NCBI GenBank assembly: GCA_946481205.1 | Contig: CAMLNB010000061.1 | Span: 1 to 17,125, forward strand | Direction: 5' to 3' | DNA from: an uncultured Kangiella sp. | GTDB lineage: Bacteria; Pseudomonadota; Gammaproteobacteria; Enterobacterales; DSM-103792 | Length of the DNA: 17,125 nt | In this document: in pieces, positions 7,638 through 14,565 of the stretch | How positions within the stretch are numbered: the stretch's first letter is position 1 | Layout of the letters: each line of letters opens with the position of its first letter | Made by a program: the position numbers and the translations under genes | The notes under the pieces: model-generated | Database searches by the model: none | Seen by the model: the letters and a program-made list of their open reading frames with translations, nothing else | What the model was told of the DNA's origin: nothing

Positions 7638-8114
7638 TTAGTCTCCGCGGCTGAGCAGGCTCAGCAATTCGGTGCTGAAACCGCGTGCTGGCCGTTCAAT
7701 GATGCGGCCGAGTTCCTGGCCTTGGCGGCGCAGGACAAAGGTCGGCGTGCGGGTGATACCGGCAGCGCGGGCCAGCCCAGTCGGATCGGTTTTGTTCTGA
7801 TCGAGGTTGATCAGATGCAGCTGCAACTGACTGCTCGGGATGCCATCGATCAAGGCCAGCAAACGCGGCAGTTCGCGGACGCTGTCATGGCACCAATCGG
7901 CAAAGTACACGTGCAGTTCGAGCGGTGCGTGAGCGGCAACCGCTGCCGCCAGGTGCGCCCGTTCGGCGGCTGAGACGGTGGGAGCTTGAGCGAATGCCGG
8001 GGCATGTTGGCGCAACGTGTCGGCTGATACCGGGCCGGGCGGCAGGTGCTGTGCGCATCCGGCAATGAATGCGCAGAGCGGGAGCAAACCGGCCCGTAGC
8101 AGGGAACGGATCAT
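7638..8114 (-). CDS. thioredoxin-fold lipoprotein with a single active-site Cys
   Basis: The protein has 158 residues. The N-terminus ends in a lipobox IAGC (Cys20). After an Ala-rich linker comes a thioredoxin-like fold: beta strand LELHVYF, active-site segment ADWCHDSVRELP with Cys75, the LHLINLDQNK strand, and a cis-proline motif TRTPTFVL (Pro124). The second Cys of the usual CxxC is Ser78, so it cannot form the standard dithiol. Families with a W-C-x-D-S signature exist (Thioredoxin_9-like), so this is probably not a decayed protein. ATG 8114 is used; a TTG at 8138 in the same frame is a weaker alternative, and neither has a clear ribosome site. It is the first gene of a leftward operon with the GH114 lipoprotein. 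A redox or chaperone role is inferred only from the fold. Confidence 0.75.
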   Translation of the reverse strand: MIRSLLRAGLLPLCAFIAGCAQHLPPGPVSADTLRQHAPAFAQAPTVSAAERAHLAAAVAAHAPLELHVYFADWCHDSVRELPRLLALIDGIPSSQLQLHLINLDQNKTDPTGLARAAGITRTPTFVLRRQGQELGRIIERPARGFSTELLSLLSRGD

Positions 8115-8413
8115 CAATAAGGCGTCTAAACCGGGCAAGCCGCCATGCTAGCGACTGCCGCCGGCGGGCGCAAAGCAGGCCGCTCGGCGGGCCCTGCTTG
8201 CTTTAAGTTTGACATTTGTACCAAAATCGAGCGCTTGGCCCAACTGGTCTGAGTTGAATCCGACCAAACCGGCATCCGCGGGATGCAAGCCCGCCGGGCT
8301 TCCGTTATGCTTGCTTTGACCCGAGCGGGCAGGATGAGCCCAACAAGACGACTGGTTTTTCCAACCGTCGTTGGAGAAATGCAGGAATGTTGTACCAAGG
8401 AGACACAGCCAAG
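8115..8413. other. 299-bp intergenic region with several hairpins, upstream of the receiver gene
   Basis: No gene is seen here. There is an imperfect hairpin at 8173-8199 (arms AAGCAGG/CCTGCTT with inner CCGC/GCGG). Two adjacent 6-bp hairpins follow at 8272-8286 (GCATCC/GGATGC) and 8287-8301 (AAGCCC/GGGCTT), and a bulged hairpin lies near 8347-8371. A TTGACA at 8209-8214 has no convincing -10 at 17 bp. The region must hold divergent promoters for the two flanking genes. Confidence 0.4.
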
Positions 8414-8794
8414 ATGGCGCTGGTCCTTATCGTGGATGATGATCCCACGGTGCTGCGCATGCTCACCCAAGTGATGCAGCGCGATGGCCATACCGTGATG
8501 CAGGCCGAAGACGGTGACGTTGCGATGAAGCTGTTTCGTCGCCAGCCGGCCGATATCATCATCACCGACTTGCTGATGCCCAATAAAGAGGGCTTGGAGC
8601 TGATCGCCGAGGCGCGCGAAATTGCCCCGGCCGTTGGCATCATCGCCTATTCCGGCGGCGGCAAGATTCAACCAGAAAACTATCTCGAATTTGCCACCGG
8701 CATGGGCGCTGATCGCGTCTTCACCAAGCCGGTGCCGATTACCGATCTCTCGGTGGCCGTAAAGGAATTGTTGGCGAGTCGGGCGGCAGTGTAA
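8414..8794 (+). CDS. stand-alone response-regulator receiver protein
   Basis: The protein has 126 residues and is a complete CheY-type receiver domain with no output domain. The acidic pocket is Asp8-Asp9-Asp10 (VDDDP), the phosphoacceptor is Asp52 (IIITDLLMP), the switch Ser is Ser80 (AYSGGG) and the conserved Lys is Lys105 (FTKPV). All catalytic positions are intact, so it should accept phosphate. ATG 8414 gives the usual N-terminus and follows AAGGAG at 11 bp; ATG 8387 in the same frame would add nine residues. It probably works by protein-protein contact or as a phosphate carrier. It converges on a sensor-kinase homologue that lacks the phosphoacceptor His, so its phosphodonor is likely elsewhere. 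Confidence 0.9.
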   Translation: MALVLIVDDDPTVLRMLTQVMQRDGHTVMQAEDGDVAMKLFRRQPADIIITDLLMPNKEGLELIAEAREIAPAVGIIAYSGGGKIQPENYLEFATGMGADRVFTKPVPITDLSVAVKELLASRAAV

Positions 8795-8840
8795 TCGCGT
8801 CGCACGTCGCATCAACGAATAAGCATTACATCATGCAAAA

Positions 8841-8873
8841 CAAAACGCCGGCTCAAGCCGGCGTTTTGTTTTC
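8841..8873. terminator. bidirectional rho-independent terminator
   Basis: A perfect 12-bp stem (CAAAACGCCGGC with its complement, 8841-8852 and 8857-8868) has a TCAA loop. TTTTGTTTT flanks it on the plus strand and TTTTGTTTTG on the minus strand. It serves both the receiver gene and the kinase-like gene. The kinase-like stop codon (8853-8855) lies in the loop. Confidence 0.9.
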
Positions 8874-10601
8874 TGCAGTGAGGCTGTCCTGACTGGCCGG
8901 TTCCAATGTCATCGTGAACCAGAACCGGCTGCCTTTGCCAATTTCCGAACTGACGCCGATCTCGCCACCCATCAATTCCGACAATTGCTTGCAGACAATC
9001 AGGCGCAACCGCCCAGCGAAGCTGGCATTGGTCAAGCGTGAACGGCTGTCGAGCGAATCAAACAAACCGGCTTGGGCATCTTTGGGAATGCCCTGGCCGG
9101 TGTCGCTGACCGAGAAGCGCAGTTGCTTGCGGCCGGCTTTTTCCAGTACATCGACATAAACGCCGACTTCGCCTTCCTTGGTGAAACGCACAGCGTTGCC
9201 AATCAGGTTGCCAAGAATCTGTTTGACCCGCACCTCGTCGGCCATGGTGGCGCTCGGCACATCCAGATTGATGCTGTGGGTCAGCTTCAGATTCTTGGCG
9301 CTAGCGTGGTGCGCGTATTCGGCGACCACGTCGTTCAACATGCTGTGCATTTGCATCGGCTGCTTGTTCAGTTTCAACAGGCCGGCATCGAGTTTGGAGA
9401 AGTCGAGAATATTGTTCAGGTTGTCGACCAACGTGCGGGCCGCGCGACTGGCGATGGTCAGCAATTCGCGCGGCTCCTGTGGCAGCCGGTACTGATCCAG
9501 CAGGTGCAGCATGCTCATCATGCTGTTCATCGGTGTGGTGATTTCATCACCCATGCGCGACAGGAATTCGCTCTTGGTTTTTGGCGCATTGACCGCGACA
9601 TCGCGCTCGCGCAGAACATGGCGGGTCTGTTCGATCAATTGCTCATGCTGACCGCGCAGACGCTGCAATTGGCTTTCCAGTTGCTGTTGCTGTTGGCTGG
9701 TTTGCTGTTGCCATTGCAGCAGCGTTTGCTGCAGTACGGCGGTTTCCGGGATCTGGCGCAGGCCCGCCAGCGCACCGCGCTGGCCTTCGTTCTCGCGTTG
9801 GAGGGCATTGAGCACTGCGGCGCGCGCTTGCTGTTCGCGCTGACCGTCTTGCCAGAGCCAGAACGCACCACCGGCGCCGAGCAACACGATCATCACCGCG
9901 CCCCAGAGCCAGGTCGAGCTGCTGCCGGGCAAAACCTCGATCGGAGCCAGACTCAGCCGATGGCTGGTTTCGACGCCGACCGGCCAGGGCACGCGTTCGC
10001 CGGCTTCTTCGGCACTGGCGTCGAACTGAAAGGTCAGGCCGGTGCGTTCCGACAGCAGCGTCGCCAAGCTGGCATCGAGCGGAAAACCGATCATTGCAAC
10101 CGCAAGCGTTTGCCCTTCGCTGCGCAGGCTGTCGCTGAGCATCAGCACCGCGCGTTCACGCAGGATCACTTCTTTGCCATTGCCATTCGGGGTGTCGCTG
10201 TATTGCTGCAACAGGTAATCGCCAAGCCCATACAGCTCGCCGGGCCGGCTCGGGGCGTCGGACAGGTACAGCGTGTTGCTGGAGCGGTCATGCAGCAGTG
10301 CCAGCGAAAAACCGAAACTGTTTTCGGCGTTGGCAAGTTCGCGCACGACGGTCGGTTGGGCGCCGCTGCGAATCAGATCTTTCAGTCGAGGATCTTGCAC
10401 CACACGCCGCAGAAATTGCTGACCTTGCTCGATCAGCAATTGCACCGCTTTGCTGGCTTGTTGCCGCTGTTGCTCGCGCAGCGCATCGGCTGCGGTTTGG
10501 CGCACCGTGCCGGCGCTTTGGCCGACAGCGATCAACAGCAAACATGCCAACAGCGTCAGGATGGCAATGATCAATACCTGTCGAACGCGCAAACTCATCA
10601 T
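8853..10601 (-). CDS. membrane sensor histidine kinase homologue, probably a pseudokinase
   Basis: The protein has 582 residues. TM helix 1 is at about 8-27, a periplasmic sensor region spans about 30-228 and TM helix 2 is at 231-250. A Gln-rich coiled coil (about 255-335) is followed by a HisKA-like domain and an HATPase_c-like domain. The H-box reads FLSRMGDEITTPMN: Asp352 stands where the phosphoacceptor His should be, although the phosphatase-type ExxT (Glu353, Thr356) remains. The N-box is intact (GNLIGNAVRFT, Asn465 and Asn469), as is G1 (DTGQGI, 500-505). The ATP-lid G2 box, normally GTGLGL, is AGRLRL at 529-534. Autophosphorylation is therefore unlikely; a phosphatase, scaffold or allosteric-partner role is possible. 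ATG 10601 follows a GAAGAG purine run. The reading frame is unbroken, so this is not simple decay. Confidence 0.9.
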   Translation of the reverse strand: MMSLRVRQVLIIAILTLLACLLLIAVGQSAGTVRQTAADALREQQRQQASKAVQLLIEQGQQFLRRVVQDPRLKDLIRSGAQPTVVRELANAENSFGFSLALLHDRSSNTLYLSDAPSRPGELYGLGDYLLQQYSDTPNGNGKEVILRERAVLMLSDSLRSEGQTLAVAMIGFPLDASLATLLSERTGLTFQFDASAEEAGERVPWPVGVETSHRLSLAPIEVLPGSSSTWLWGAVMIVLLGAGGAFWLWQDGQREQQARAAVLNALQRENEGQRGALAGLRQIPETAVLQQTLLQWQQQTSQQQQQLESQLQRLRGQHEQLIEQTRHVLRERDVAVNAPKTKSEFLSRMGDEITTPMNSMMSMLHLLDQYRLPQEPRELLTIASRAARTLVDNLNNILDFSKLDAGLLKLNKQPMQMHSMLNDVVAEYAHHASAKNLKLTHSINLDVPSATMADEVRVKQILGNLIGNAVRFTKEGEVGVYVDVLEKAGRKQLRFSVSDTGQGIPKDAQAGLFDSLDSRSRLTNASFAGRLRLIVCKQLSELMGGEIGVSSEIGKGSRFWFTMTLEPASQDSLTAENKTPA

Positions 10602-10629
10602 CAGAACATGCTCTTCATTGTTGTTGTGT

Positions 10630-10678
10630 CGGCTGCAGCAGCCGCAACCCTATCCGGGGTAGTTGCCCTATTGGGCAA
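10630..10678. promoter_or_regulatory. tandem palindromic motifs upstream of the kinase-like gene
   Basis: Two palindrome-like units sharing CCCTAT (10648-10653 and 10666-10671, 18 bp apart) read ACCCTATCCGGGGT and TTGCCCTATTGGGCAA. A third small inverted repeat (CGGCTG/CAGCCG, 10630-10644) adjoins them. The units lie 47-77 bp before the kinase-like start, where an activator or repressor dimer could bind. The regulator is unknown. Confidence 0.4.
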
Positions 10679-10830
10679 GTCATCGGTTCTGGCACGTGCG
10701 CCGCAGCAAACCTGTATCGCAAGGAGACGCCGCGAACCGGCAGCTTAGGCACGGGCACAGCACCCATGGTTCAGATTGTAGGCAGGATTTTCCAGCTTGG
10801 GGCTGTGACAACGGCGGGCTGTGACCGTGA

Positions 10831-11757
10831 TCAAACTCCGAAGGTCCGGCGTTGTTCGACGCGCGTCAACATTTCGGCATGGTGCGGTGCGGGCAACTGG
10901 TGACGTGCGGCAGTTTGCAGCAAGGTGCCGGTAATGAAAGCGATTTCGGTGCGCCGTGCTTGCCAAAAATCCTGCTGCATCGAATTGTAATTGTCGGCCG
11001 TTGCGGTGGCGATGGCATCGACCTGTTGCTGCAATTGCTCGGCGCTGATCGGATGACCCTCGGCAGTACAAACGGCCGCCGCTTCTTGGGCGAGCAAGGG
11101 CAGCCAGTGTCTTGCGGTGGCATTGTGCAACAATTCGCCATTGCGACAATTGAGCAGGGCTGTCAGCGGATTGATGCAGCTGTTGATGGCCAGTTTGTGC
11201 CAGAGCCGGGTGGCGATGCGCTCGTCCCAGCTGACTTGAAGCCCGCTGCGCTGGAGCAGCGCCAAAGCGGCTTGTTGTTCTTCGTATGCGAGCTCGCCGC
11301 GGCCGGGGCCGAGCCAGATGCCGCCATCGCCGGCATGGACCACTTCATCAGCGCCGCGCCGAAAGCTGCCGTGGGTGCTGGTGCCGAGCCAGATGACCGT
11401 GCTGGCCGGCAATAACGGCCGGGCAATGGCCTCGGCGCCGATACCGTTCTGCAGCAGCACGACCAGCTCCGGCACCGGGTTTGCGGCCAGGTAGTCACGC
11501 AGTGCGGTCTCCACATCGGTGGCTTTCACGGTCACCAGCAGGCCCCAGGCCGGCAGCGGCTGATCGACGCTGGCGCTGGCCACCGCGACCGTGTGGCGCT
11601 GGTCACCATGCTGATAGTGGACGGCGAGCAGCGGAGCTTGGCCGGGCTTGCGCCGCAGGCACACCGGCACGCCAGCAAGTGCAAGTCGTGCCGCCCAGAG
11701 CAAGCCTTGGGCGCCAGCGCCAAGGATCTGCCAATTGCCTTTCTCTGCTTGCTTCAT
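10831..11757 (-). CDS. panE: 2-dehydropantoate 2-reductase (ketopantoate reductase)
   Basis: The enzyme reduces ketopantoate to pantoate with NADPH, in the cytoplasmic pathway to pantothenate and coenzyme A. The predicted protein has 308 residues, usual length. The N-terminal nucleotide-binding motif is GAGAQG (residues 13-18). In the C-terminal domain, HKLAINSCINPLTALLNCRNGEL carries the catalytic Lys188, and SMQQDFWQARRTEI carries the conserved acidic residue Glu271; both correspond to Lys176 and Glu256 of the Escherichia coli enzyme. Some members of this family act on other 2-keto acids, so the substrate is not certain. ATG 11757 is used; GTG 11772 in the same frame is the alternative, as neither has a perfectly placed ribosome site. 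It is divergent from the AmpG gene across 86 bp that should hold both promoters. Confidence 0.88.
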   Translation of the reverse strand: MKQAEKGNWQILGAGAQGLLWAARLALAGVPVCLRRKPGQAPLLAVHYQHGDQRHTVAVASASVDQPLPAWGLLVTVKATDVETALRDYLAANPVPELVVLLQNGIGAEAIARPLLPASTVIWLGTSTHGSFRRGADEVVHAGDGGIWLGPGRGELAYEEQQAALALLQRSGLQVSWDERIATRLWHKLAINSCINPLTALLNCRNGELLHNATARHWLPLLAQEAAAVCTAEGHPISAEQLQQQVDAIATATADNYNSMQQDFWQARRTEIAFITGTLLQTAARHQLPAPHHAEMLTRVEQRRTFGV

Positions 11758-11843
11758 TACCGTGCCCGTCACCTTCTTTGTCTGCCTGCTGCGCTCGGTT
11801 TCGACGCCGCGCTGGCGACCCTGTTACGGATCCCGCTGCGGCC

Positions 11844-13340
11844 ATGCTGTCTGAACGCCTCGCTTTCTGGCGCCGCCATACCGCCATTGTTGTGCTCGGT
11901 TTTGCTTCCGGCATTCCGTTGGCGCTGACTGGCCAGGCCATGCAGGCCTGGCTGACCACCGAAGGACTCGATCTTGCCACGATTGGCTTTCTCGGCCTGG
12001 TGGCGATGCCGTATGCACTGAAATTTCTCTGGGCGCCGCTGCTGGATCGGTTCGAGCCGCCGTTTCTTGGCCGTCGGCGTGGCTGGCTGGTCTGCTTCCA
12101 GCTGTTGCTAGCGCTGGTGCTGCTGCAGATTGCCCAGCTCTCGCCGGTGCAGCAGCCGGTGCTGTTTGCCGTGTTGGCGGTGGCGATCAGTTTCCTGTCG
12201 GCGTCGCAGGATATCGTGTTCGATGCCTGGCGTACTGATGTGCTGCCACAGGCTGAGCGCGGGCTGGGGTCGTCGCTGATGGTCGCGAGTTACCGCGCGG
12301 CGATGGTTACCTCCGGCGGTATCGCGTTCATTTGGGCCGAACAATGGGGCAGCTGGGCCAAGGTTTATCAGGTCATGGCCTGGTTCATGCTCGCGGCGGC
12401 GGTGATGACGGTGACGCTGGCGCAGCGTTATGAACGCAACAGCGATTACAAGCTGGCGGCGCCGGGGCGGGAGTTGCTGGCGTTTGTGCTGATGTTGCTG
12501 GGCGTCGTGGTTGCCGTTTGGCTGGCGCGTGCAGTGTTGATTTTGTTTGGGCTCGATCCGAATGACGCCAACAAATGGATCCAGCTGCTGTTTCTGCTCT
12601 GCGAGATCGCACTGGCGTTGCCGACTGCGCTGTGGCTGGCGCGCAAGGCGGGCTTCGATACGCTGAACCGTTCGCTCGACAGTTTCTTTAGCCGCGACGG
12701 TGCCTGGTCGATTCTGGCGCTGATCGTGTTGTACAAACTCGGCGATGCGTTTGCCGGCAGTTTGACGACACCATTTTTGCTGCGTGAACTGCAATTCACC
12801 AGCGCTGAAGTCGGCATCGTCAACAAGATCATGGGGCTGGGGGCGAGTTTGGTCGGGGCGTTGGCCGGCGGCTTGCTGATGATCCGGATTGGCCTGTACC
12901 GGGCGCTGATGTGGTTTGGTGTGTTGCAGCTGCTGACCAACTTCGGTTTTCTGCTGCTGGCGCTGCATGGTCGCAACACGCTCGGCAGTTTCGAGCTGCC
13001 ACCGTTCGATGTCTGGATTGCCTCGCTGGATCACCGAGCCGTGGTCGATTGGTCGCTGGCGCTGGTGATTTTTGCCGAGCAATTTGCGGCCGGGCTTGGC
13101 ACGGCCGCTTTTCTGGCACTGCTGACAGCACTCAGCCATAGCCAGTTTTCTGCGACGCAGTTTGCCTTACTGTCTGCACTCGGTTCGATCGGGCGGGTTT
13201 ACGTCAGTCCGGTGTCAGGTGTGCTGGCGCCGGCGATTGGTTGGCCAGCGTTTTTTGCGTTTACCGCCGTGATGGCGATTCCGGGACTGATCATGTTGTG
13301 GTGGCTGCGCCAGCGCGTGCATGGGCTGGATCGAGCCTAG
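11844..13340 (+). CDS. ampG: AmpG-family muropeptide permease (MFS transporter)
   Basis: AmpG imports anhydro-muropeptides released from peptidoglycan into the cytoplasm for recycling, and in many bacteria controls beta-lactamase induction. The protein has 498 residues and about 12-14 membrane helices, close to the Escherichia coli length. Diagnostic stretches are LGFASGIPLALTGQAMQAWL, ALKFLWAPLLDRFEPPFLGRRRGW (MFS loop 2-3 motif), SASQDIVFDAWRTD and LYKLGDAFAGSLTTPFLL, all AmpG-like. The start at ATG 11844 matches the usual AmpG beginning; the frame is open further upstream, but that region overlaps the panE start. No strong ribosome site is visible. A YajG-type lipoprotein lies about 1.2 kb downstream on the other strand; in Escherichia coli yajG and ampG are adjacent, which supports the call. 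A strong terminator follows. Confidence 0.92.
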   Translation: MLSERLAFWRRHTAIVVLGFASGIPLALTGQAMQAWLTTEGLDLATIGFLGLVAMPYALKFLWAPLLDRFEPPFLGRRRGWLVCFQLLLALVLLQIAQLSPVQQPVLFAVLAVAISFLSASQDIVFDAWRTDVLPQAERGLGSSLMVASYRAAMVTSGGIAFIWAEQWGSWAKVYQVMAWFMLAAAVMTVTLAQRYERNSDYKLAAPGRELLAFVLMLLGVVVAVWLARAVLILFGLDPNDANKWIQLLFLLCEIALALPTALWLARKAGFDTLNRSLDSFFSRDGAWSILALIVLYKLGDAFAGSLTTPFLLRELQFTSAEVGIVNKIMGLGASLVGALAGGLLMIRIGLYRALMWFGVLQLLTNFGFLLLALHGRNTLGSFELPPFDVWIASLDHRAVVDWSLALVIFAEQFAAGLGTAAFLALLTALSHSQFSATQFALLSALGSIGRVYVSPVSGVLAPAIGWPAFFAFTAVMAIPGLIMLWWLRQRVHGLDRA

Positions 13341-13365
13341 ATTCGCTTCCGGTCAGGATCTGGAC

Positions 13366-13402
13366 AAAAACAAACGCCACCGAAAGGGTGGCGTTTGTTT
13401 TT
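13366..13402. terminator. bidirectional rho-independent terminator
   Basis: A perfect 16-bp stem (13366-13381 with 13387-13402) encloses a GAAAG loop, has a GC-rich core and carries TTTTT at the 3' end on both strands. It serves ampG (+) and the outer-membrane protein gene (-), whose ends converge here. Confidence 0.93.
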
Positions 13403-13417
13403 GCGAGTGATGCCGGT

Positions 13418-14245
13418 TTAGAAGTGGAACGTCGCGGCAATATAGTTGCCTTTGAATTCCAGATCTCCGAACACGTCTTCTTCATCTTCATCGATTTCGA
13501 TGGTCATGTTGCGTTGACCAGCTTCGATGCCAAGGCCGAAGGCAAATTCGTAAGCGATATTGAAGCGGATGTCTTTCAGCGTGGCGCCCGCGGCGCTGAT
13601 GCCGGCACCCTGTGCACCAAACGACAGCCCGGTCAGCGGCAGATCGAAGCGGGCGGCCAGATAGAGCATCGGGATGGGGGCATCAAGTTTTTCCTCGACG
13701 GTGCGGGCCGTGTTGTTGACATCGGTCACCGCGACTTTGCCGTCAAATTGCTTGATGTCGATACCGATATCGAGGTTGACCCAGTTGTCCAGTACTTCGT
13801 AATACAGCACGTAGTCGTTATGGCTCAGATCGAAATCGGTACTGACTGTGGTGTTGGCAAACGTTTCGTCACCGTAGGTAAAACCCTGACCCAGTGCCAG
13901 CGTGTTCTGGCCGCTGGTTTTCAACTCGTTGCGTTCCAGCTTGATGTTCGGCAGTAGCGGCACTGGATGCTCAATGGCAATCCACAGCGTATCGCCATCT
14001 TCTTCGTCGAGGCCCAGATCGTTCTCAATGTCGATATTGAAGTTACAACCGCCAATACAGACTTCGTCGCTATCGCTTGGGTTCGAGCCGAAGGTACCGC
14101 TGTATTCCTGGGTCCAGCGGGCCGCGCCAGCATAGACACCGAAAATGGTATCGGCCTGGGCCGACAGCGGCAGGGTGCCTGCGATGAGCAAGCCGGCGAG
14201 CAGGGTGGTTTTCATCGGGGTTTTTCTCATTGGGCTCTGGTTCAT
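13418..14245 (-). CDS. TIGR04219-type outer-membrane beta-barrel protein
   Basis: The protein has 275 residues. A signal peptide ends at SAQA, and the mature part begins DTIFGVYAGAARWTQEYSG, the usual opening of this family of small outer-membrane proteins. Alternating amphipathic strands follow, with acidic turns (DIENDLGLDEEDGDTLW, TIEIDEDEEDVFGD), ending in AATFHF with a terminal Phe, the usual barrel-assembly signal. Two Cys in VCIGGCNF may form an extracellular disulfide. The family has no established function. The start at ATG 14245 follows AGGAG at 8 bp, better than the two internal ATGs at 14230 and 14215. The gene shares the 13366-13402 terminator with ampG. It lies downstream of the YajG gene, but a terminator between them suggests its own promoter. 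Confidence 0.82.
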   Translation of the reverse strand: MNQSPMRKTPMKTTLLAGLLIAGTLPLSAQADTIFGVYAGAARWTQEYSGTFGSNPSDSDEVCIGGCNFNIDIENDLGLDEEDGDTLWIAIEHPVPLLPNIKLERNELKTSGQNTLALGQGFTYGDETFANTTVSTDFDLSHNDYVLYYEVLDNWVNLDIGIDIKQFDGKVAVTDVNNTARTVEEKLDAPIPMLYLAARFDLPLTGLSFGAQGAGISAAGATLKDIRFNIAYEFAFGLGIEAGQRNMTIEIDEDEEDVFGDLEFKGNYIAATFHF

Positions 14246-14565
14246 GGATGTCTCTCCTGATACGCGGGTGCAGCGTTCCGGGTTAGCTTATCAGCGCCAC
14301 CACAGGCCGGCGAGCGACCGATTTGGCGTTTATGACAGACGGTGAGTTTGACCGGATTAGCTGAACGGCAGCTGAGTCCACCGTATCGGTGGTCGCCGGC
14401 ATGGGAGGGCGGGCAAAAAAAAGGGCGTTGCCCAAATTCTGGAACAGCGCCTTGTGGAAACTCGTAACGGCAGTGTGCTTGTACTGCCGAGATGAGCCAA
14501 GCGTAGTTGCTTTTGCCGGCTTTGCAAGTTGGCCGGGCTGACCAACTTGCCGCCGGTGTGACGGT
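14246..14565. other. 320-bp intergenic region with stem-loops
   Basis: No gene is seen. Besides the terminator at 14415-14453 there are inverted repeats at 14524-14550 (9-bp arms GCAAGTTGG/CCAACTTGC), 14468-14489 (7-bp arms CGGCAGT/ACTGCCG) and 14378-14392 (CCACCG/CGGTGG). The part nearest 14246 must contain the promoter of the outer-membrane protein gene, but I cannot place its elements. Confidence 0.5.
14415..14453 (-). terminator. probable rho-independent terminator of the yajG-type gene
   Basis: On the minus strand, a stem formed by AAGGCGCTG and CAACGCCCTT (with a bulge and a G-T pair) is followed by eight T. It lies about 113 bp after the stop of the lipoprotein gene and before the outer-membrane protein gene. 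Confidence 0.65.

Noticed and set aside
9072..10748. Open frame of 558 codons on the plus strand opposite the kinase-like gene
   Set aside because: It is antisense to a protein with clear TM helices, coiled coil, N-box and G1 box. Its translation is Gln/Ala/His-rich without any recognisable domain, as expected of a complement in GC-rich DNA.
12108..13139. Open frame of 343 codons on the minus strand inside ampG
   Set aside because: It lies within strongly recognised AmpG coding sequence; the translation is a Gln/Arg-rich low-complexity shadow.
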